Origin: Aphis gossypii
Lineage: Eukaryota; Arthropoda; Insecta; Hemiptera; Aphididae
Reading direction: 5' to 3'
Assembly: GCF_020184175.1 (NCBI RefSeq)
Contig: NC_065531.1
Coordinates: 8,143,213 to 8,207,212 of the forward strand
DNA length: 64,000 nt
The notes under the pieces were generated by a model, which had not been told where the DNA came from, did not search any database, and worked only from the letters and a program-made list of their open reading frames with translations. Every line of letters starts with the position of its first letter. Position 1 is the first letter of the stretch. Made by a program: the position numbers and the translations under genes. Shown here in pieces: positions 42,268-53,025 of this stretch.

Positions 42268-45200
42268 CAGAGTGATTTTTTTATCGTGAACCAGTTAATA
42301 TTTCGGGAAGTATTAGGAATTTTAAAATAATTTTTTTTTTAAACTTTCTAGGTTTTTCTATTTTACATTTTGTTACAATTTTGATAATTTTAACTTCCTC
42401 CCTTATTTGATAAAACAGTATCCACTTTCGATTTTCAAATGGCAATACCTATTTTCGATAACGAAAATCTATAGGCATACTGAAAAAAATAATTTTAACG
42501 TTTATAGAATTTAATTTGAGAAATCCGTTTAAGACTTATTAATGCTTTGATATTCGTTCAGTTTACTGCTACTGGGCAATTTCTTAACACGTTCAATGCC
42601 GCGGTCGACACGTAGTCGACAAAATATGCATTGCCCCGGACGCCGCTGTCGACACGTAGTCGACAAATTAGTTATTGACTTTAATGTCTCATAACTTTTG
42701 CTGGAGTTGTTTGATTGTATTGAATTTTTCTTCTGGCCATTTGTGATTACATTACTAATTGAATGGTGTATTTGGTTTTATATTTGGTCTAAAAATACAC
42801 CTGTTATTTCAACTTTTCCCGGAATGTAGAGACGGAGCTCCTTTTATTTGTTTAATACCAACATATATTGCATATCGTCGTCTAATAAAGTAATAAATAT
42901 TACTTGACATTTTAATTAAAGATATTATTTATAAGATTCAATTTTTCCCGGATGTAGAGACAGAGTGGCTTTTATTACTATTAGTATAATTCTAATATAC
43001 CTATATATATATATAATGCATATTATCGGTTAATACGTATTATTAGATGTTATTAGTTAAATAATATTATTAGTTATAAAGTATAAGAAAATATATGTTA
43101 GGTTCTAAAATGATATACAGAGTGTAACAGGAATATATGACAAATAACATAATATACTAGAATAGTCGACCGGGTGGAAATTTGTTGCGGCGACGCGGTA
43201 ACGTACGGCGAATAGGCCGCGGCATTGAACGTGTTAAACCCAACAGTAAAAACCAGAAGTCAAAACGAAATTTTATCTCAATTTCACAATACCCATAACG
43301 GTCATAATCGATAATAACAAGATTGATAAACAATAATATTAGATAAAAAAAAGTGTCCTATCTTCACTCCCACCTGAACACCGGCTACCGAGTGTCACTG
43401 AACGACTAGCCAGCATTGCTGCTGCGCGGCTGTATGCCTGTATCAGCTATAAAGTATAAAAATAACATTTTACAATTTACCATTATGGTTACACAATAAA
43501 GCACTGGTTACTGATTCCTGGTATACGGTCTTATCACGTATTAGTAGATAAACGATAATAAATGCCGGCATTCCGGCAAACTGTTTATGAAAACATGTGG
43601 TTTTTGATTAATGTTATTTTCCCATTATCAAATATGGAATATTAATCATTAATTAATTAAGTACTATTCTTTAAATGTTTAACCAAAGAATACGTTTTAA
43701 ACAAATACTAAATTATATGTATTATTTAAAATATAAATTTAAAGTTTGCGCCAATTATTCCAATGCATACAGCATACATATTATATTTTTTGATAGTGTT
43801 TTAATGTTGTAATTTGGTTAATAAATTTGAATTTAATTAAAAATATACTTCTGTCCAATCAGCAATATTATTATGTAGGTATATGGGAATCAGATTTCAT
43901 ACTTTGCCGACAACTTTATTTGTATAATTTATTGGTAAGTTCAATCTAAAATTAATATATTAGAATTGCATTTTTTTTACTAAATGATTTATACATATTA
44001 TTATTAATAACTATGGTTCTAATATTTTAATTTTATTTCAGTGGCAATAAGTAGAGTTTATATAATTAATCAAAAAATACAGTGAACTATATGACTAGGC
44101 AGCTCAATTTGACCAGCAATTAATGCAAATTTACATTGCTTACTGTCTACTGGTATCTGATGACTATAAAAGAATAAAATATCCATATTTCTTTACATAT
44201 TATATTTTAATCTTTAAACAAGCTAAATAATTTATTATGTAAGTATGAATTTTTTTTCATAAAATAAATAATTTGATGTTTATCATAATTTTTGCTTATT
44301 TTTTAGAAAATTAATTTTATTTTATTTCAAATTTCAACTGCAATTAGTAGTACTAACTTTTAATTCAAATATCTATAACAACATTGGATGAACAATTACA
44401 ATTCGTAATTTTGGTTAGTCACAGCAATGTACATCTCAGCTGATAACTTCATAAGTATGAATAAATAATTTTTTTTTATATGTAGAATAAATCACTTCTA
44501 TAATTATTTTAATGTCGTTTTTTAGTTGCATTCAGATAAAAAAAAACAGCGCAGCATCAAGACCAACTATTTCTACATATGTAAAATATTTGATTGTTAT
44601 ATTATTAGTTAATTGTATGTTTAAATAATTAGTTTAAGTTATTGATTTACTATTTTCCATAATTAGGAGTTTTTATTAACCTAAATTGGCAAATTAAAAT
44701 TTTTTTTAATATGATAGTGTCATTTTTATGCAATATTAAAAGATTTTTTTTTATTAAGAAAGAATATTTACAATCTGTACACAATAATTACAATAAGCAA
44801 ATTAGATAAAAAAAAAAGAATAAACTATAAAGTAACATGAATATCGTGTTGAGGAAGAAAGATTTTTATAGCATAAAATATTAATTAAAAATTAACATAA
44901 TTTCAAAAAAAAGTGTAAAAATTAATAATTTTTTAAAACATCCATAGCCCTAAAAATATGTTGTAATCTAGAATAGATATTATAAAGTATGTTTAATGTT
45001 CATTTAATTTTTATTAATTTATCTAGGGTAGTGGACATGTTAAGTGTTAATATTTTTTATTAGGTATGACCTTACCCAAATTCTGCAAAAATTTGCACTA
45101 CGGAAATTTGTTCATACTCTAGTAAAATTATTGATAACTAATGTGTTTATTGCCTTCGATAATTTAATATTGAATTAGTGTCCATTATTAATTGGTCTAT

Positions 45201-46635
45201 TCACACACGAGATAGTTTTAAAAATGCAAATTATACATTATACAAAAAATATATCACACTATCACAGAATACCTAATATTTATAAATGGAAAATCAGGTA
45301 GGTACTATGAACAACAAGCTTTGGGCCTATAGCCTCGCATCAGATTAACAATACAGGACTCACTTCCTTGATGCACAAAACATTGTCAGTCTAATGTAGG
45401 TTATTTTTTGTATCACTTGATTTGTGTAATCAAAATGACTTACCTATTCTATTTTTTTTTTTTTTTTTTAATATACACAGATTGATTTGTAATTATCTAT
45501 TTTTAACGAAATAAAAACTTTAAATAATAGGGACATTGTAAAAATGTATAACTAAAAAAAAAAAAGAAATGTGTGAATAGACCTTTAACTACTTTAGTTT
45601 TGTCTCTAAATCCTGAATCCAAGTACATACATTTTACATTAATTGTATCTGTATTTATGAATTATTTTTCTAAATACATAGAAATTGTTGATTTACTTTG
45701 TTTTAAAATGAATAAATGTTTTCTGATTATTATAATCATTTACTATACTACCTATACACCATATTGTTTTAAAAAAATATTTATTTTGTAATTTACTAGT
45801 CAATCTGATATAGAAATATAAATTATATTAATATGTATTTATTATGTATAATTACCAATTAATAAACTTAAATAAATTAAAAAATTATACAATATAATAT
45901 ATTATAATATTTGATTAATGATATTTTAGTTGTTTTATTATAGCATTTGTATATTATTATTAATTTAAAAAAAAAAACCATAAATATGAACAATAAATCG
46001 AATATTTGGGTAAAAATCGATTAATTCGATTATCGATTAAAACCATAATCAATTGATAATTAATATAAATATCGATTGTTTGGTGTGAATGGAGTAGAAA
46101 ACCACCGGGATCAGTAGTGTCGTTATTTAAGTATGTTTGCAGTGAGTGGTCATTCTATTTATATATTTTTCCGTGTTCCGGCGGGAGTGAAGATAGGTTG
46201 CACTATTTTATCAAATAGTATTGTTTATCAATCATGTTATTATCGATTATGACCGTTATGGGTATTGTGAAATTGAGATAAAATTTCATTTTGACTTCTG
46301 GTTTTTACTGTTGGGTTAAGAAATTGCCCAGTAGCAGTAAACTGAACGAATATCAAAGCATTAATAAGTCTTAAACGGATTTCTCAAATTAAATTCTATA
46401 AACGTTAAAATTATTTTTTTTAGTATGCCTATAGATTTTCGTTATCGAAAATAGGTATTGCCATTTGAAAATCGAAAGTGGATACTGTTTTATCAAATAA
46501 GGGAGGAAGTTAAAATTATCAAAATTGTAACAAAATGTAAAATAGAAAAACCTAGAAAGTTTAAAAAAAAAATTATTTTAAAATTCCTAATACTTCCCGA
46601 AATATTAACTGGTTCACGATAAAAAAATCACCCTG
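42268..46635. mobile_element. Large terminal-inverted-repeat (foldback-like) DNA element with a nested insertion
   Basis: The outer ends are CAGAGTGATTTTTTTATCGT on the left and its near-exact inverse (CAGGGTG...) on the right, flanked by TA on both sides. The inverted arms run from 42268 to about 43385 and from about 46170 to 46635. Without the nested 650 bases of insertion plus duplication, each arm is about 465 bp and the match is nearly complete. The 2.8-kb interior has no open frame that looks like a transposase (the longest, 45573-45791, is low-complexity), so the element looks non-autonomous. TA flanks would fit a Tc1/mariner-like origin, but the arm length is unusual. Superfamily left open. 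Confidence 0.75.
42588..43233. mobile_element. piggyBac-like MITE, 646 bp, inserted at TTAA
   Basis: The 17-bp inverted ends CACGTTCAATGCCGCGG lie directly inside a TTAA on each side (42584-42587 and 43234-43237). TTAA duplication is diagnostic of piggyBac elements. The partner arm of the host element, near 46315, reads GTTGGGTTAAGAAATTGCCC with a single TTAA, which is the empty site. Just inside the left end, GTCGACACGTAGTCGACAAA occurs twice (42604-42623 and 42648-42667). Two diverged copies of CCCGGAATGTAGAGACGGAG lie near 42818 and 42945. No transposase is encoded. Confidence 0.85.
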
Positions 46636-46636
46636 T

Positions 46637-48259
46637 AAATAATAGTTGAATATTATTCCAAAATTAAAAACAAATTTACAATCCTGACGATTGTTTAAAA
46701 CATTAAAATTATTACGAAGGTTATGTATTCTTTTCATACATTATAGCTATTATACTACAAACACTATACAATATTAACAAATTAACAAAAAATAAAATTT
46801 ACTCTATTGTAAATAATACGCATACCGTAATACGTGTGCTAAATTACTAAATTATATAAATACAATTATCTATGGTTATTGGTAATTGGTACATACATCT
46901 TATAAATTAAATTCTGAAATGTATAGTTGTATTATTCGTTATACTGCTATTGTTTAGGATTTAGGAAATTAGGTAATGGTCTAATTTTATATATAAACAG
47001 TTATAAATAAATATCCGAATTGATTGATAGTATATGTACCTATATATTTTTATAAATTGAGATATATCGTAAATATTTGACACTTACTAATGTTGTTGTT
47101 CATTTATGCGTAAAACTTTCAAATCCTCGTTAGATACTGTATATCAGTGGTAGCCAAACGTTTGATCGCTGCCGATCCATCGCATTCATTTGAAAGGATC
47201 TATATTTTTGTACATTGATTATTACGACTATAATTCGTGTGGTAACTTTAATCATTAATTCAAAATTCTAAACATAATACTAACTAATGAACATTTACGA
47301 ACAGTATGTCTTGATATATCAATCATGAAAACTATACGTCTATACACCAGCTTTTTATCAAATTATGCAAATGTACAATACCATACTTCAACATCATATT
47401 ATAATATTATAGACATAATATTTATTACCCATATTCAATAATAATATTAAACTCTTCTTATTCTTAACCTGCAGGATAATAATTATTATAAACATTTTGA
47501 TTTTATTATGAAAAAAATTACTATATTTATTAATAATGAATGCACTTGGCAATTAAAAATATTTAATTATAAAGAAAATAGAACATAGACAAATAATTTT
47601 ATCGAAAAAAATTTAGCTACATTTGATACACATTGTACGACTACACGCGATGATATGATATTACTGCTATGATAATATTATGTATCTGTATATAACTATA
47701 TTTGCTATTTGAAACTTAAAATATACCTAAAAAACGCATGAATTGCAATGAAAATAGTGGACTTTGTCCTTGCTTTTCATAAAAAATTAAAAATATTACA
47801 TGTATTCTTTAAAAATTAAAACGGTTACAAGCATGTAAAGCATTATGACTGTTATTATACGTCGTATGAGTCGTTTAAAATTCAAAGATTTCTATAAAAC
47901 ATATACCTATTTTAAATAATTTATTATTTAATTTGTTTTTTATACAGTATATTATACTCGTATAAATGTATAATACATAGGAAATAATCTTTGCCGATTT
48001 AGTACAGCCATTTCGTTATGATTAACTGACACATTTTGAACATAACTAAAAAAAAAAGTACGTAGGTACTTACTATAAAATGATTATAATTTTATTATAT
48101 GATTCGTTGATAATTTTTTTTCATTGCACGCATCTACATCACGGGACATTTGCAATCACTGTATGACAAAATGTATTATTATAAAGCTATAATAATAATA
48201 ATTTTTATTAAAGCAAAAAACTTAGACGACAACCTATAACAGTATGCTGCTCGATAATA
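46637..48259. other. AT-rich stretch between transposons
   Basis: No gene seen. CAGTGGTAGCCAAACG at about 47145 resembles a hAT left end, but no matching right end with a target duplication was found. Confidence 0.45.
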
Positions 48260-48459
48260 TAGAGGCGGGTACACACCGGAGCATTTAGGTGTAATGTAAC
48301 GCCGTAATGTAACAAAGTTCGTGCTCGCTTGAATGTTACGATGTTACGATGTTACAACGACCAGTATGTACGTTTTAAGCCGAGCACTACTGTGTATCGG
48401 TTGTTCGCTGGTCTATCCATCAGTTATTCACAGTTTGTTCTTGAGTTCACATCGTAGCA

Positions 48460-48571
48460 ATGTCTCCTATTAATTTACAAGTCGCTAGTGCATCATTTAT
48501 TTTAATTCATTCTATTATAAAAAAAGAAAAAATAAAAAAAAAGCGAAAGAAGATGGTGGCAAACAAATTTA
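48460..48571 (+). pseudogene. Frame-shifted 5' leader of the HARBI1-like nuclease
   Basis: An ATG at 48460 opens a frame (MSPINLQVASASF...) that runs through Lys-rich codons and stops at 48578-48580. The downstream nuclease frame lies +1 to it. The nuclease frame is open back to the stop at 48533-48535 and reads RRWWQTNLMKSRD across 48548-48586, a tryptophan-rich stretch usual at the start of these proteins. The shift therefore falls between about 48536 and 48553, and the A9 run at 48534-48542 is the obvious site. It could be a real mutation, an assembly or sequencing error in the homopolymer, or a site of slippage. If translation starts at 48572 instead, the nuclease lacks only this leader. 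Confidence 0.6.
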
Positions 48572-51500
48572 ATGAAGTCTAGGGACATATGTAGTGGATC
48601 AGATTTATTAAATTGTCTTCAGCAACAGGAAATAAGCGGACAATATAGAAATTTCGTTAGAATGTCGTCTATTGATTTTGAATTTTTAATAAATTTGATT
48701 GGTCCAAAAATTTCAAAGCAAGATACGAATTTCCGAAAAGCCATTCCTGTGCAAGAAAGGTTAGCTGTTACCTTACGATTTTTGGCAACCGGTGAATCCT
48801 ATCAAAGTTTGCAGTACCTTTTTAAAATGTCAAAACAAGTTATTGGACAGATTGTTCCCGAGGTATGCCAAGCAATTGTAGAAGCATTAAAAGAAAATAT
48901 ACAGGTAAACTTGTTATATGAATATTTTGAATTATATTTTAACACTTTTTAACACAATTTAAAAATAAAACATAATTTATTCCTGTTCAATTTTTACTAG
49001 TATTAATAATAAAAATAAAAATAATATTGATAATACAAGTCTCTTTTTTTTAATAATAATAATAATAATAATAATAATAGCATAATAATAAAATATTATA
49101 ACAAATAATAATAATAATAACAAACTTTAATAAATGTATCATACTGTAAACACTTATTATTATAATAATAAAAAAAGAAATAATAACCTTTATAATTGTA
49201 ACTTTTTAAAATGTTGTTTAATTTTAATATTAATTGAAAGATGAATTATAAGAACTAAGATCATAGGCAGTAGGATTGGGGGAAGGGTTAGTGTTGTACG
49301 TAGGAGGCGAAGGGCTTGTATTATATGTAGAAGGCGAAGGACTAGGAATGTAAGTAGGAGGCGAAGGGCTCGGATCATAGGTAGAAGGTGAAGGACTAGC
49401 AGTGTAAGTAGAAGGTATAGGGCTCGGATTGTAGCTAGAAAGCGATGTGTTGGGATTGTGTGATAATAATGGTTGCAAATGAAGAGGCTGGATTTGATTT
49501 ATACTATTAGGATAGTTATATTCGTAGAAACCTTGGCAAGCTTTAAAAATGATGTTACCAAATTCATGTTGAACAGCATTTCTTGTTTGTGGGGAAAAAC
49601 TTTTTAATTTGTTTTCGATATACTTTCCATACGCACTGCATTCGGTTTCTTCTACGGGTTTTGCCGCAGAAGTTAAAATTGAAAATGCTTGGTCAAGCAT
49701 ATAATCATCATCAGTTTTTTTTTTTTTTTTTGGACGAGTTGATGGAATATTAAAAATGACCGAATCATCTTGGCTTGTAGTGGACTGTAAAACATCTTCG
49801 GTTTCCTTATTTTTACCTTCAGTGTCCATTCGTTCTTCAACGAACTGAAATGTACGTAAAATTAAGTACGTGTAAATATTGATTTTATAAACCTAGATAA
49901 CTAATTTATATTCTAAAAATCTTAACAAAACTTTTTGACAACAATATTGTAAATTAAACATTTTAGAAATAGTTCACCTAAAATATGTATTTAAGTTGTA
50001 TGTTTATTATTTGTTTAATGTCAATACATACAATTTTGAATTTAGTGTTTTTTTTTTGTAAATAGCATAGTAAAAGTTAAATAAATAGGTAGCCATCTAA
50101 CTCTATCATCTTATAACATGGCTATGTTTTACCTAATTATAAATAGATATTGATATTACATATTTTATATACGAAAAATGTTGTATGTTAAATGCAATAT
50201 TTAAAATATTTCTAAAAATTGTTGATAACGTAGACCATAATATTATAGATGAATAGGGCGTGGATTTTTATGTAAATACCTACATAATTTTATTGAATAC
50301 AAATTTCTCAGTTCTGATTTAAAATAAGCACGTTTCATTACACCCTGAATAAAATGAGACTTTTTATTATACATTTTTTCACATATTTTGATGTGAATAC
50401 ATATTTTTAAATATTTTACTAATATTATCTACATATTTCGTAAATATTTCGCTTTTTCATACCTAGGTATACAATTTTTATTTATACCTAATAAAATTAT
50501 TATATTGGATTTGGGAAATTTTGATCTATCAGCTTTTGATTTACGGAGTGGTTATAAATAACAGATAACTAATATAATTATAAGCGGGAGATTACAATTC
50601 CTAATGTAAATTTGTAATTTTTTAAAATATTTCAGGTTTTTTAAAACATATTTTGCCAAAAATTAGAACATAATATTTATTTTTTTATTACATAAAAATC
50701 TGCGTCCTATTGACAAAAAATTGAATACTTTTTAAACAACAAAATAGTTAGTAAATATTCTTAATTATTACGAATTTTGTCAATATTTAAACGTCAAACG
50801 CTATTGATATAATAAATAATATTAGAACAAAAACAATATGAAAAATAAAATTTAAGTAATTAATATTTTCTATAATAATAATTCAATAACTTGTATATCT
50901 ATATTATTATTTAAAAATGTTTAGATTCCTACGACACCTGAAGGCTGGTTAGCTATTGCAAAGGGGTACGAAGATCGTTGGAATTTTCCTCATTGCTTAG
51001 GCGCAATGGACGGAAAACATGTAGTTTTACAAGCTCCATTTCATAGTGGAACCGAGTATTATAATTACAAAGGATATTTTAGTATTGTATTATTTGCACT
51101 CGTCGATTCCAATTATGACTTTATATACGTAAATGCCGGATGTCAGGGTAGAATTTCAGATGGTGGAGTTTTCAAAAATTGTGAGTTAAATAAAAAAATG
51201 GAAAACCACTCATTGAATATACCAGCCCCAATACCATTACCGGGAAGAGAAAAACCCGTGCACTATTTTGTACTTGGCGATGGGGCATTTCCGCTAAATG
51301 AACATGTAATGAAAGTGTATTCTGGTGTACATCCCAAAGGTTCAGTCAAAAGAAATTTCAATTATCGTTTATGCAGGGCCCGTCGTGTAGTAGAAAACGT
51401 TTTTGGAATTTCATCTTCGGTATTTCGTGTTTTACGTAAGCCTATGCTATTAGAACCCGAAAAAGCAGAGATTGTTGTGATGGCTGTAGCACACCTCCAT

Positions 51501-51743
51501 AACTTTTTACGGAAAAGTATAAATTCGGTGAACATTTATACTCCGAGTGGAACATTTGACAGAGAAGTTGGTGGACAGATAACTGCAGGAAATTGGAGAT
51601 CGGAAAACAATAATATTACTTCTTTATTACCAATCCGGAATATGCCTCGTAGATCGCCGTTGGATATAAAAGAAGTTCGAAATGAAATCGCAGATTATTT
51701 TGTAAATGAAGGGGCGGTTTCATGGCAAAGCGACTATGCATAA
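48572..51743 (+). CDS. HARBI1-like nuclease (PIF/Harbinger transposase), two exons
   Basis: Exon 48572-48904 ends CAG|GTAAAC in phase 0 and joins 50925-51743 after TTTAG; together they encode 383 residues. The N-terminal exon carries the usual helical region (MSSIDFEFLINLIGPKISKQ, ERLAVTLRFLATGESYQSLQ, IVPEVCQAI). The second exon holds the DDE nuclease fold: GAMDGKHV (first Asp, codon 51009), GCQGRISDGGVF (Asp codon 51159), VLGDGAFPL (Asp codon 51279) and RRVVENVFG (Glu codon 51393), so the acidic residues look intact. The C-terminal HLHNFLR motif is also typical. The protein would act in the nucleus to cut at the element's ends. The 2.0-kb intron contains the last exon of the minus-strand MADF gene. 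The start is chosen as the first in-frame Met; a frame-shifted leader lies upstream. Confidence 0.88.
49051..49079. repeat. TAA trinucleotide microsatellite
   Basis: About ten TAA/AAT units within the intron of the nuclease, downstream of the MADF gene stop. Confidence 0.85.
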
Positions 51744-53025
51744 TTTTATTTTATTTTTTTTTTTTGGTACCTACTTTTTATTTATTTAAAAAAAATTATT
51801 ATTATTATTTTAATGCAAACATTACTATCATACATTTAATAAATATAATACATTCAACTCGTGTTTAACATTGTATTAAATTTTCAACATTTTTTGGGTA
51901 GCTAATTTTATTTATTGACATTTCAAAAAAAAAAAACATAGGTAGTAAAATCAATACATAAGGTGATTACTCCGTTCAAAATCTAAAATAATGTTATAAC
52001 ATTTTTAATTTTTACTTACCGTGTTTAATGTAGGTCGTGGATTGTCCTTATCCATAATAAAGGCCAAACTTTTGAAGGCAAACCATGAACTTTCATAAAC
52101 TTCATCCGTTCCTTACATAAAATAATAAAAATATACCTATTATAAATTGATTTTGAAATATGTTAGTAAATAAGTGAATTTGTAATATTATAATTTATAA
52201 ATAATGCGTATATTATAATATATAATGTGCTATTTGTAGTCTTGCAGATATACGAATACTAAACTATCCAATTTATTAAAATAGAGTCATAAAAATTATA
52301 TTGACATTAACACAAAAGGACGAAGTGACCATTCCAGTTGTTGTATTTGCTTATTTTAGAGACAGTTCACAAGGGCAGGTTTATACGTATTATATTTCTA
52401 GTGTATCTATTTATAGCTAATAACAGTCTTGGTAAGAATACGCATTGAAATACTTGGTGTAATTTGTATTTAAAATAAAATACTTAATTTTAAAAATATT
52501 CAAAATACTTGAAATAAATACTGTTTTTTTCAGTTGAATACATTTTATATTGAAATATTTATGCATAATTCGAAAATAGATAGGTAGGTTCTGTGATATG
52601 CTTATTTGACGAAACCTAATTTATAATAATTTATAAGTTACAACCATTATAAAAGAATATTTTATAAACAAAATTTAAATAGTATTCGAATACTTAGCAA
52701 GAATGGTCACTGGACACAGTGGGCACCGGTTAATAATATTATATTTAAAAACATTTTAAAATTGTTATATAAATTATTTATAATTACCTGAGCCAGTTCT
52801 CTGGCTATTTTTCACTCTTGCTTTTTCTCGCCGAAATGATGCATTAAGGCTGATCATTTTTTTTTTGCATTCATCAGTTGTGGTCTTCATTTGTTTAGCC
52901 AAATCTTCCCACGCATCCGATTTTGCTACTTTATTATAATATTTTGGGTCCTTTGGAAACCATAAAACGGTTTTATTTTTGTAGCACTCAATGAGTTCTA
53001 ACACCTTCTCATTGTCCCACTCCAT
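49230..53025 (-). CDS. MADF/BESS (Myb/SANT-like) DNA-binding protein of the PIF/Harbinger element, three exons
   Basis: Minus-strand exons 53025-52788, 52111-52020 and 49844-49230 have GT/AG borders and join in frame to 945 nt, 314 residues plus stop. Residues 1-110 form a MADF domain: WDNEKVLELIECYK at the start, WEDLAKQMKTT, CKKKMISLNASFRRE, then SSWFAFKSLAFI in exon 2. RPKKKKK at about 147-153 looks like a nuclear signal and is coded by a 17-base A run. SAYGKYIENKLK to about 215 resembles a BESS dimerisation motif. The tail (about 240-310) is a degenerate SPSPSTY/SPSPPTY repeat. In Harbinger elements such a protein partners the nuclease, bringing it to DNA or the nucleus (family knowledge). 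Exon 3 lies in the nuclease intron, and nuclease exon 2 lies in this gene's second intron, so the two genes interlock. Confidence 0.87.
49262..49440 (-). repeat. Coding tandem repeat, Pro/Ser/Thr/Tyr-rich
   Basis: Degenerate units of about 30 bases encode variants of SPSPSTYD and SPSPPTYN at the C-terminus of the MADF protein. The reverse frames of this repeat give spurious open frames, such as 49190-49378. Confidence 0.8.
51838..51843 (+). terminator. Poly(A) signal of the Harbinger nuclease
   Basis: AATAAA 95 bases past the nuclease stop codon, placed before MADF exon 2 of the opposite strand. Confidence 0.5.
52325..52712. mobile_element. Possible MITE inside the MADF gene's first intron
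   Basis: AGTGACCATTC at 52329-52339 is inverted at about 52702-52712 (GAATGGTCACT). The interior has repeated AATACTT/TATTTAAAATAC-type motifs (about 52448-52690) of the kind seen in small hAT-like aphid repeats. No clean target duplication could be fixed, so the bounds are approximate. If real, it is a transposon nested in the Harbinger intron. Confidence 0.35.

Noticed and set aside
47145..47180. hAT-like left end CAGTGGTAGCC
   Set aside because: No matching right end or 8-bp duplication found; kept only as a remark.
49190..49378. Leu/Arg/Thr-rich 62-codon minus-strand frame
   Set aside because: Alternative frame of the SPSPSTY coding repeat of the MADF protein.
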